Below are positions 16,844-23,236 of a DNA stretch of 64,000 bases, piece by piece. Where the stretch lies: NCBI RefSeq assembly GCF_004362865.1, contig NZ_SNYI01000001.1, positions 1,116,001-1,180,000 on the forward strand. The letters run 5' to 3'. The translations under genes and the position numbers were made by a program. Positions within the stretch are counted from its first letter, which is position 1. Each line of letters begins with the position of its first letter. The notes under the pieces were generated by a model. The model saw only the letters and a program-made list of their open reading frames with translations, did not search any database and was not told the origin of the DNA. Source of the stretch: Zeaxanthinibacter enoshimensis (GTDB taxonomy: Bacteria > Bacteroidota > Bacteroidia > Flavobacteriales > Flavobacteriaceae).

Positions 16844-17479
16844 ATGCCTCTTTACAAAACTATAACAGTAACTGAGCACATTACAGTGTACATCTGGAAG
16901 ATCACCGAATCAGAGGAGGAATTGGCCAAAGGTATACAGCTGACCCCCGAATGCAAAAGCAGGATGGACGGCATGAAATCTGAATTGCACCGCCGGGGCT
17001 TTTTGAGTATACGCCACCTGATGGCAGAAGCTGGATACGAGGATAAAGATTTGTTTTACGATGAAGGCGGCAAGCCCCACCTGAAAGACGGCAATAAAAT
17101 AAGCATTAGTCACTCCCACCAGTTCACCACAATAATTATCAGCAAGGAACAAGAGGTGGGTATAGATATCGAGATGCAGCGCGAAAAGATCCTCCGGATC
17201 GCCAACAAATTTACGCCTCTGGAAGAATACAGGACCCTGGCGAATTCCGAGGCGCTGATCCGCAAGCTTACAATAGTATGGGGAGCAAAAGAATCGCTCT
17301 ATAAAATTTATGCGAAACAAGGGCTTAGCTTCCTTCACCATGTTGATGTCAAGGATTTTTCTTTTGACGACAGTGAGACCACCGCGGAGATTCTTTATCA
17401 CGGCGATGCTTCCGAATACCGTATATCCTTCCTGGAATTTGAAGGATTCACATGCGTCTATGCCATAAAGAATTCCTGA
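16844..17479 (+). CDS. 4'-phosphopantetheinyl transferase superfamily protein
   Basis: Transfers the phosphopantetheine arm of CoA to carrier proteins. The Sfp-type length of 211 residues and motifs fit: ISISHSHQF, then GIDIE with Mg ligands D108 and E110, and WGAKESLYK with W146, K149 and E150. It may serve fatty-acid ACP or a secondary-metabolite carrier protein; an AcpS gene is not visible in the window. Divergent from ahcY. The next gene starts 35 bp downstream on the same strand, so it could head the YkoF-pnuC-kinase operon. Confidence 0.9.
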   Translation: MPLYKTITVTEHITVYIWKITESEEELAKGIQLTPECKSRMDGMKSELHRRGFLSIRHLMAEAGYEDKDLFYDEGGKPHLKDGNKISISHSHQFTTIIISKEQEVGIDIEMQREKILRIANKFTPLEEYRTLANSEALIRKLTIVWGAKESLYKIYAKQGLSFLHHVDVKDFSFDDSETTAEILYHGDASEYRISFLEFEGFTCVYAIKNS

Positions 17480-17514
17480 GTCATCTATAAACCCAAAATA
17501 TCCAGAGCACCACA

Positions 17515-17775
17515 ATGAATATTTCTGTAGAACTTACGCTTACTCCATTACAGGACGAATACGAACCGGCGATCATCAACTTTATTAAAAAACTGAGGGA
17601 TTCCGGCCTGACAGTACTTGAAAATCCCCTCAGTACCCAGGTTTACGGCGAATATGATGAGGTGATGGCACTCCTGCAACAGGAAATCAGGATCGCCTTT
17701 GATGCAGTTGAAAGAGGGTTGTTATACATGAAGATAGTCAAATCTGACCGAAGCGATTATGAACCTCATTTCTGA
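17515..17775 (+). CDS. YkoF-like thiamine-binding domain protein
   Basis: A single 86-residue ferredoxin-like domain. The segments VELTLTPLQDEYEPAIINFI, STQVYGEYDEVM and the short length resemble one half of Bacillus YkoF and the related thiamine-binding families, which bind thiamine or its pyrimidine part (HMP). There is no signal peptide, so it acts in the cytoplasm. It overlaps the PnuC-type gene by 17 bp and is surely co-translated with it. The combination suggests that it handles a vitamin brought in by that permease. Assignment to the family is from motif memory and could be checked by profile search. Confidence 0.75.
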   Translation: MNISVELTLTPLQDEYEPAIINFIKKLRDSGLTVLENPLSTQVYGEYDEVMALLQQEIRIAFDAVERGLLYMKIVKSDRSDYEPHF

Positions 17776-18397
17776 TTGGATCTTTTCACAGTATGAAGGG
17801 GTGGAGGCTTACCTGGTAATACTGGAAATGATCGCGGTTTTCTTTGGGTTCCTAAGCGTGTGGTACGCCAAACGGGAGAACATCCTGGTGTTCCCCACCG
17901 GCATTATCAGTACAGCGATCTTTGTATACATCCTTGCAATCTTTGGCCTGATAGGCGATATGCTGATCAATGGTTATTACTTTGCCATGAGTATAATTGG
18001 GTGGTACAACTGGACCCGGAAGGTCGATGATACTCATTATATCCCCATCACCACAACGACAGTAAAAGAGAAGCGATGGTCCGTCCTGTTATTCCTGGGT
18101 ACTGTGATATTTGTCACCATTGTCTATTACCTGCTGGACCGGTTCAATACCTGGACTGCTTATGTAGACACCCTGACCACTGCGATCTTTTTCGTGGGAA
18201 TGTGGCTGATGGCAAGGAAGAAACTGGAGAACTGGGTATACTGGATCATCGGGGACCTGATCTCGGTACCGCTCTACTGGTATAAAGGCCTTATCTTTAC
18301 TTCCCTGCAGTATTTCCTGTTCACCCTGATTGCAATTTTTGGTTACCTAGCATGGAAGAAAGACTTAAACAAAAGCCCTCAGACCTTATTAAGATAG
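17759..18397 (+). CDS. PnuC-family vitamin transporter (PnuC or PnuT)
   Basis: An inner-membrane permease of 212 residues with about seven helices. The PnuC core is clear: LSVWYAKRENILVFPTGIIS, LINGYYFAMSIIGWYNWTR and ENWVYWIIGDLISVPLYWYK. PnuC carries nicotinamide riboside; the PnuT branch in Bacteroidota carries thiamine. The YkoF-like gene before it and a TPP-riboswitch receptor 8 kb away favour thiamine, while the NadR-like kinase after it would also fit nicotinamide riboside. It overlaps both neighbours (17 bp and 46 bp). Confidence 0.88.
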   Translation: MNLISDWIFSQYEGVEAYLVILEMIAVFFGFLSVWYAKRENILVFPTGIISTAIFVYILAIFGLIGDMLINGYYFAMSIIGWYNWTRKVDDTHYIPITTTTVKEKRWSVLLFLGTVIFVTIVYYLLDRFNTWTAYVDTLTTAIFFVGMWLMARKKLENWVYWIIGDLISVPLYWYKGLIFTSLQYFLFTLIAIFGYLAWKKDLNKSPQTLLR

Positions 18398-18915
18398 TGT
18401 TGTTCGGTCCGGAATCTACCGGTAAGACCACCCTCGCCCGGCAACTGGCTGAACATTATAAAGAACCCTGGGTGCCTGAGTATGCCCGGGAATACCTGCA
18501 GGAGAAATGGGACCGGGTGCAAAAAACCTGCGAACCCCAAGATCTTGTGCCCATTGCTATCGGGCAGATGCGGCTGGAAAATGCCCTGGCCGAGAAGGCA
18601 GACCGCCTGCTGATCTGCGATACAGACCTGCTCGAAACTAAAGTGTATTCCGAAGCCTACTACCTCGGAAGCTGTGATCCGCTGCTCGAAAAATACGCCT
18701 TACAGAATCAGTACAACCTGTATTTCCTGACAGGGATCGATGTACCCTGGGAAAAAGATGACCTGCGTGACAAACCAAACGAAAGAGAGCAAATGTTTGA
18801 TTATTTCAGGTCAACCCTTGAAAAATATCATCGTAATTTCGTTACTTTAAGAGGAGACGAATCCTCCCGTTTCCAAACCGCAATCGCCCATATAGATAAA
18901 TTATTAGCAGCATGA
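18352..18915 (+). CDS. NadR-like P-loop kinase (vitamin/nucleoside kinase)
   Basis: A 187-residue ATP-binding protein like the ribosylnicotinamide kinase domain of NadR. Walker A is GPESTGKTTL, the Walker B/lid region shows LICDTDLLETKVYSE and the late segment DDLRDKPNEREQMF is typical. The NMN adenylyltransferase domain and the HTH of E. coli NadR are absent. It would trap the vitamin by phosphorylation once PnuC brings it in: nicotinamide riboside or, by context, thiamine. Its start lies 46 bp inside pnuC, an unusually long overlap; no later ATG precedes the P-loop. It overlaps the next gene by 4 bp. Confidence 0.85.
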   Translation: MEERLKQKPSDLIKIVLFGPESTGKTTLARQLAEHYKEPWVPEYAREYLQEKWDRVQKTCEPQDLVPIAIGQMRLENALAEKADRLLICDTDLLETKVYSEAYYLGSCDPLLEKYALQNQYNLYFLTGIDVPWEKDDLRDKPNEREQMFDYFRSTLEKYHRNFVTLRGDESSRFQTAIAHIDKLLAA

Positions 18916-20453
18916 GTACATTCACAGAAAAGGATCAGAAACAATTTAAATCAAGGGGAATTTCTGAACAGAAGGTCCGGGAACAGATAGAGATGTTTAA
19001 AGAGGGGATTCCCTTCGTGCAACTGGAAAAGGCTGCTGTGGTCGATGATGGTATCCTTAAGCTTACCCCGGGACAGGAAAGTGAATATATTCACTATTTC
19101 GAGGAGAATAAAAAGGATAAGGATCTGCTGAAATTCGTACCGGCCTCCGGCGCAGCCTCCCGTATGTTCAAAACGCTGTTCACCTTTCTTTCTGATTTTG
19201 ATCCCAGCGAGGAATCGCTGGACGATTACTTTGAACGGACGGGAGATAAAGCCATGAAACGTTTCGTGGACGGGATTACGGATTTTCCTTTTTATACAAT
19301 GATCCGCAGCAGGATAAAGGGAAAAGTTAGTTCCAAGGATGAGGAGGTTTACCTCTTCGTGGCAGAGATGCTGGAAGAAGACAAACTGAACTATGGGTTC
19401 TATCCCAAAGGCTTATTACCCTTCCATAATTACCGGGATTACCTCGCTACCCCTTTTGAAGAACATCTGAAAGAAGGCGCTGCCTATGCGAGTAAGGATA
19501 ACAATGCCAGCCTGCATTTCACCATTTCCGAACAGCACGGGGACCTGTTCAACAACGAATTCAGTGCTATAAAAGACAGGGTATCCAGCCAGACCCAGAC
19601 CTCCTTCAATATCAGCTATTCTTATCAGAAGTCCTCCACGGATACCATTGCGGTAAACATGGAGAATGAACCCTTCAGGGAAGCGGATGGAAGTATTTTA
19701 TTCCGGCCGGGCGGCCATGGGGCACTGATCGAGAATTTAGACGAGCAAGACGCAGACCTGATCTTTATTAAGAATATTGATAACGTAGTTGTTCCTGAAC
19801 AGGCGGGCGAGGTGATCCGCTCTAAAAAACTTCTTGCCGGCCTGCTGCTGCAGGTGCAGGAAAAGGCTTTTGAATATGCAGCCATGCTCGATAAAGGAGA
19901 CCTCCATGGAGAACAGATACAGGAGATTCGCGAATTCCTGGAAAACCGGCTGAACGTAAGGTTTACGGACAAATTCCAGGGTTACAGTGCAGCCCAGCAA
20001 CTGGAAATACTGAAAGATAAGCTGGATCGCCCGATAAGGGTTTGCGGGATGGTGAAGAACGAAGGGGAGCCCGGGGGAGGCCCGTTCTGGATCAGGGATG
20101 AACACAACAACGTGTCCCTGCAGATCATTGAATCTGCCCAGGTGGATACCAAGAACGGGAAACAATTATCCCTTTTCAGGGATGCCACACATTTTAACCC
20201 GGTAGACCTGGTCTGCTCGGTAAAGAATCATCGCGGCGAAAAGTATCACCTTACTAATTATGTGAATCCACGCCTCGCCTTCATTACACAGAAGACAAAG
20301 GAAGGTCAGAAACTTAAGGCGCTCGAATTACCGGGGCTGTGGAATGGAGCCATGGCTTTCTGGAATACTATTTTTGTTGAAGTACCGCTGGAGACCTTTA
20401 ACCCCGTCAAGACGGTAAATGACCTTTTAAAGCCCGCTCACCAGGTACGGTAA
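18912..20453 (+). CDS. DUF4301 family protein
   Basis: A 513-residue cytoplasmic protein with no signal or membrane helix. The segments FVPASGAASRMFKTLFTFLS, FYPKGLLPFHNYRDYLATPF, LFRPGGHGALIENLDEQDAD and GEPGGGPFWIRDE suggest a nucleotidyltransferase-like or sugar-phosphate-binding fold, and match the DUF4301 family of Bacteroidota as I remember it. Function is not known. The ATGA overlap with the kinase gene shows that it belongs to the same operon. It is followed by the TGTGTAA palindrome that may double as its terminator. Confidence 0.8.
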   Translation: MSTFTEKDQKQFKSRGISEQKVREQIEMFKEGIPFVQLEKAAVVDDGILKLTPGQESEYIHYFEENKKDKDLLKFVPASGAASRMFKTLFTFLSDFDPSEESLDDYFERTGDKAMKRFVDGITDFPFYTMIRSRIKGKVSSKDEEVYLFVAEMLEEDKLNYGFYPKGLLPFHNYRDYLATPFEEHLKEGAAYASKDNNASLHFTISEQHGDLFNNEFSAIKDRVSSQTQTSFNISYSYQKSSTDTIAVNMENEPFREADGSILFRPGGHGALIENLDEQDADLIFIKNIDNVVVPEQAGEVIRSKKLLAGLLLQVQEKAFEYAAMLDKGDLHGEQIQEIREFLENRLNVRFTDKFQGYSAAQQLEILKDKLDRPIRVCGMVKNEGEPGGGPFWIRDEHNNVSLQIIESAQVDTKNGKQLSLFRDATHFNPVDLVCSVKNHRGEKYHLTNYVNPRLAFITQKTKEGQKLKALELPGLWNGAMAFWNTIFVEVPLETFNPVKTVNDLLKPAHQVR

Positions 20454-20477
20454 TCAACTCTTTTTTCATATTGTACA

Positions 20478-20510
20478 GAAAAGTGTGTAAGGTTTACACA
20501 CTTTTCTTGC
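20478..20510 (+). promoter_or_regulatory. Palindromic element UAS1 (possible activator site and terminator)
   Basis: A near-perfect inverted repeat, core TGTGTAA-GGT-TTACACA at 20484-20500, flanked by AAAAG and CTTTT. It is 31 bp after the DUF4301 stop, so an RNA hairpin could end that operon. The same core plus CTTT recurs at 21110-21130. Its centre (20492) is 117 nt upstream of the -24 GG at 20609, the distance at which sigma-54 activators commonly bind. Confidence 0.6.
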
Positions 20511-20607
20511 TTCTTACCCACTGCTATACGTTCCGGAAAGGACTGACATACACCCTAAAATGCTGAAAACAAGTAGTTTAACTATATTTTCAGTAGCGAG
20601 ATCCCGC

Positions 20608-20624
20608 TGGCACAATTATTTCGT
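20608..20624 (+). promoter_or_regulatory. Sigma-54-type promoter P1 of first PepSY-like gene
   Basis: TGGCACAATTATTTCGT compared with the consensus TGGCAC-N5-TTGCW: the -24 box is perfect, and the -12 box has T in place of G before the invariant C. The -24 GG lies 66 nt before the ATG at 20675. Confidence 0.55.
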
Positions 20625-20674
20625 ATGTATGAGTGAGTACAAAACAAACATTTAAATAATTTAAAACAGAACAC

Positions 20675-20986
20675 ATGAAAAAAATATTGTTGATCACAGT
20701 TATGTCTCTGGGAAGCCTTACCGCTTTTGCCCAGGAGACCGAAGCAGAAATAAATGTTGATACTGAAGTTGCTGCTACCGCAGAAACTCAGGACGACTTC
20801 TCAGCTATCGAATTAAGTGAAGTTCCTGCTGCCATTACTGAGGCATTGTCCAGGGATTATCCTGATGCTGAGATAAATAACGCCTTCGTAAATGAAGAAG
20901 AGCAGTACAAACTGGAGGTAACCCTGGAAGATGGTAATACCGCAGAACTGTATGCAGATAGTGAAGGTAACTGGCTGGACATGTAA
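20675..20986 (+). CDS. Secreted PepSY-like protein, paralogue 1
   Basis: A 103-residue exported protein. Residues 1-19 (MKKILLITVMSLGSLTAFA) are a signal peptide cut before QE. An acidic Ala/Thr/Glu linker follows, then a domain from EVPAAITEALSRDYPDAEI to LYADSEGNWLDM with the alpha-beta-beta pattern of PepSY-like/beta-lactamase-inhibitor-like domains (KLEVTLEDG, AELYADSEGNW). It is strongly similar to the next gene across the whole length. Role unknown; such small periplasmic domains may bind a protease, peptide or sensor kinase. It has its own promoter and terminator, so the two copies are separately transcribed. Confidence 0.85.
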   Translation: MKKILLITVMSLGSLTAFAQETEAEINVDTEVAATAETQDDFSAIELSEVPAAITEALSRDYPDAEINNAFVNEEEQYKLEVTLEDGNTAELYADSEGNWLDM

Positions 20987-21035
20987 TACCGGCTTCATAG
21001 CGAAGCGCAAATGATTATATGCAGTAGTTAGTAAG

Positions 21036-21066
21036 GCCCCGGGTAACCCGGGGCTTTTCTTTTTTA
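21036..21066 (+). terminator. Rho-independent terminator after PepSY-like gene 1
   Basis: GCCCCGGG-TAA-CCCGGGGC stem followed by TTTTCTTTTTT. Confidence 0.9.
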
Positions 21067-21107
21067 CCCGGCAGGAGTTGATGTATTGCCTATTGAGGGT
21101 GCTGAAT

Positions 21108-21161
21108 AATGTGTAAGAATTACACACTTTGTGCAGGCTGATCACAGAATTACACGTGTAT
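21108..21161 (+). promoter_or_regulatory. Palindromic element UAS2 with a second half-site pair
   Basis: Core TGTGTAA-GAA-TTACACA at 21110-21126 followed by CTTT, the same as UAS1. A further TTACAC-GTGTAT pair lies at 21150-21161. The core centre (21118) is 116 nt upstream of the -24 GG at 21234. The gene-free stretch 20987-21300 otherwise holds only the terminator and promoter listed here. Confidence 0.6.
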
Positions 21162-21232
21162 ATTATTTCAAAAAAAATTTTAAAACACTGTAAATCAGTT
21201 AATAAGGTTAAATATGATGCTTTTTAAAATGT

Positions 21233-21248
21233 TGGTACTATTATAGCA
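21233..21248 (+). promoter_or_regulatory. Sigma-54-type promoter P2 of second PepSY-like gene
   Basis: TGGTACTATTATAGCA: the invariant GG and GC are separated by exactly 10 nt; TGGTAC differs from TGGCAC in one base and TAGCA from TTGCA in one. The GG is 67 nt before the ATG at 21301. Confidence 0.6.
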
Positions 21249-21300
21249 TTAAGTAAAGTGAATTTAATTACTAAAGAAGTTTAATCTTAAAATTTACAAT

Positions 21301-21609
21301 ATGAAAAAGTTAATGTTTGCATCAGTATTAGCATTAGGTAGTTTAACCGCATTTGCACAACAGGATGCCCAATCTGTACAAGGAGAAGGAACTGAAGTAG
21401 TGGCAACTGCACAGGATAATTATTCTGAGATCGCTGTGGACGAGGTTCCAGCGGCAGTAGCAGATGCAGTAGAGAAGAACTACCCAACTGCAACTATAGA
21501 TAAAGCATACAAGAACGAGGAGAACCAGTATAAGCTGGAAGTGTCTCTGCAGGACGGTACAACCGGAACGCTGTATGCTGACGAACAAGGTAACTGGCTG
21601 GAGCAGTAG
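21301..21609 (+). CDS. Secreted PepSY-like protein, paralogue 2
   Basis: A 102-residue exported protein with signal peptide MKKLMFASVLALGSLTAFA, an acidic Gln/Glu/Thr linker and a PepSY-like domain (EVPAAVADAVEKNYPTATID ... YKLEVSLQDGTTGTLYADEQ ... GNWLEQ). It aligns with the gene at 20675 without gaps in the domain, and the shared signal-peptide wording (GSLTAFAQ) indicates a recent tandem duplication. It has the same upstream plan of palindrome and sigma-54-type promoter, and lies directly before the sigma-54 activator gene. Function unknown. Confidence 0.85.
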   Translation: MKKLMFASVLALGSLTAFAQQDAQSVQGEGTEVVATAQDNYSEIAVDEVPAAVADAVEKNYPTATIDKAYKNEENQYKLEVSLQDGTTGTLYADEQGNWLEQ

Positions 21610-21610
21610 A

Positions 21611-21648
21611 AATAACTCCGGTTTGATCTAAAAACCGAGTTATTTGTT
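21611..21648 (+). terminator. Terminator-like hairpin after PepSY-like gene 2
   Basis: AATAACTCCGGTTT ... AAACCGAGTTATT pair with one bulged C, directly after the stop, followed by TGTTTTGT. Confidence 0.7.
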
Positions 21649-21669
21649 TTGTATCAAGTTGGTTTGGTT

Positions 21670-21703
21670 AGAAAGGGGCTCGGTGAATCGGCCCCTTTCT
21701 TTC
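21670..21703 (+). terminator. Second hairpin in the PepSY-regulator gap
   Basis: AGAAAGGGGC (21670-21679) pairs with GCCCCTTTCT (21691-21700), then TTCT. A smaller stem AGGCAG-N6-CTGCCT follows at 21734-21751. Confidence 0.6.
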
Positions 21704-21759
21704 TACTGTGCTACGGCACCCCACATCTTGCTAAGGCAGATTTGACTGCCTGACCTTGT

Positions 21760-21792
21760 AACCCCGGGAAATTCTCCCGGGGTTATTTTTTT
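21760..21792 (+). terminator. Third strong terminator before the NtrC-type regulator
   Basis: AACCCCGGGA-AATTC-TCCCGGGGTT followed by ATTTTTTT. With the two preceding hairpins it isolates the regulator gene from transcription of the PepSY-like genes. Confidence 0.85.
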
Positions 21793-21889
21793 GTGTATCT
21801 CGCTATTGCGCACATCTTTTCGCATAAATAACCCCTCTCAGCATCTATTCAGCAGTACATTTGCGTACATAGGTATACAGAACGCTGCC

Positions 21890-23236
21890 ATGCCAAAAAT
21901 CCTTATAATTGAAGATGATGCTGCATTTTGCCAGATGCTACAACGCTTCCTGGGCAGGCATGGCCATGAGGTAGAAATAAGCTTCAATGCACCGGAGGCA
22001 AAAGAAGCACTTAAGAAACAGCAATTTGACCTCGTCGTAACAGATCTAAGGTTGCCCGACTATGACGGGATCCGCATGCTGAGCCATATCAAAGACACAG
22101 CCCCGGCCACCCAGGTTATCATTATGACAGGTTATGCAGAAGTAGGAACCGCGGTTTCGGCCATGAAAAAAGGTGCCTACGATTATATCTCCAAGCCATT
22201 TACACCCGAAGAAATGCTGATGGTGATCTCCAATGCGCTGCAGGCGGTGAAATCCCCGGAAAAAAAGTCCGCCCCCCGGAGCACGGAGAAAAAATCTACA
22301 GAAGATTCCCCCGGGGTAATTAAAGGCGTGAGCGAACCCTCTCGTAAGCTTTTGGAATATATTAAACTTGTAGCTCCGACCAATATGTCCGTGCTGATCA
22401 CCGGGGAGAGCGGTACCGGGAAAGAGGTTACCGCAAAGGCGATCCACGATCACAGTCCCCGGAAGGATGAGAACTTTATAGCGGTAGATTGCGGGGCTAT
22501 TGCCAAAGAGCTTGCTACAAGCGAATTCTTTGGACACCTGAAAGGTAGTTTTACCGGGGCCGTTGAAGATAAGATCGGTCATTTTGAAGCGGCCAATAAA
22601 GGCACTCTTTTCCTGGACGAAGTTGGTAATCTGTCTTACGAACACCAGATACAATTACTAAGGACCCTGCAGGAACGAAAGATCAAAAGGGTAGGGGGAA
22701 CCAAGGAGATCGAAGTTGATGTCAGGATCATTGCGGCTACGAACGAGGACCTCCGGCAGGCCGTGGCCAAAGGAAATTTCAGGGAAGACCTGTACCACAG
22801 GCTGAACGAATTTTCTATTGCTATTCCTTCATTATCCGAACGCTTTGAGGATCTCTTACTTTTTGCAGACGCGTTCCTGCAGCAGGCTAATGACGCCCTG
22901 GAAAAGGAAGTCATGGGGTTTTCCGACGAGGTGATAGAGGCTTTTCAGCGTTACCACTGGCCGGGTAACCTGCGCGAATTGCGGAATGTGATCAAACGGG
23001 CCGTACTGCTGACCACTACAGATGAGGTGGCCGTGGAATCCCTGCCCCAGGAAGTACTTATGGCCAAGAATGACGTGGCGGCCATCGATGATTTTTCAAA
23101 GGCAGATTTTGAAAAGGAACGCATCGTTAATGCTTTAAAGAAAACCAATTTCAACAAGACAAAGGCTGCCAAATTGTTGCAGGTGACACGCAAGACCCTG
23201 TACAACAAGATCAACCATTATAAGCTTGATCTCTGA
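21890..23236 (+). CDS. NtrC-type sigma-54-dependent response regulator
   Basis: A 448-residue activator of RNA polymerase with sigma-54. Residues 1-120 are a receiver domain (acidic pocket EDD at 8-10, phosphoacceptor D52 in VVTDLRLPDYDG, lysine in YISKPF). Residues about 145-385 are the AAA+ domain with Walker A GESGTGKE, the sigma-54 contact loop GSFTGA at 219-224 (usual form GAFTGA) and GTLFLDEVGNL. A Fis-type HTH closes the protein (NKTKAAKLLQVTRKTLYNKI). The start MPKILIIEDD at 21890 follows a possible TACATTTG -7 element at 21856. It lies just after two genes with sigma-54-type promoters and its stop region overlaps the convergent kinase gene by 19 bp. Confidence 0.95.
   Translation: MPKILIIEDDAAFCQMLQRFLGRHGHEVEISFNAPEAKEALKKQQFDLVVTDLRLPDYDGIRMLSHIKDTAPATQVIIMTGYAEVGTAVSAMKKGAYDYISKPFTPEEMLMVISNALQAVKSPEKKSAPRSTEKKSTEDSPGVIKGVSEPSRKLLEYIKLVAPTNMSVLITGESGTGKEVTAKAIHDHSPRKDENFIAVDCGAIAKELATSEFFGHLKGSFTGAVEDKIGHFEAANKGTLFLDEVGNLSYEHQIQLLRTLQERKIKRVGGTKEIEVDVRIIAATNEDLRQAVAKGNFREDLYHRLNEFSIAIPSLSERFEDLLLFADAFLQQANDALEKEVMGFSDEVIEAFQRYHWPGNLRELRNVIKRAVLLTTTDEVAVESLPQEVLMAKNDVAAIDDFSKADFEKERIVNALKKTNFNKTKAAKLLQVTRKTLYNKINHYKLDL

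Noticed and set aside
20484-20500. TGTGTAA palindrome as only a terminator of DUF4301
   Set aside because: The same core at 21110 is not at a gene end, and both have equal spacing to sigma-54-type promoters; a protein-binding site is the better reading, although a terminator role for the first copy is not excluded.
21036-21066. Repeated GC-rich hairpins suspected as a mobile repeat family
   Set aside because: The hairpins at 21036, 21670 and 21760 differ in sequence apart from a CCCGGG centre and end in T runs; ordinary terminators explain them.
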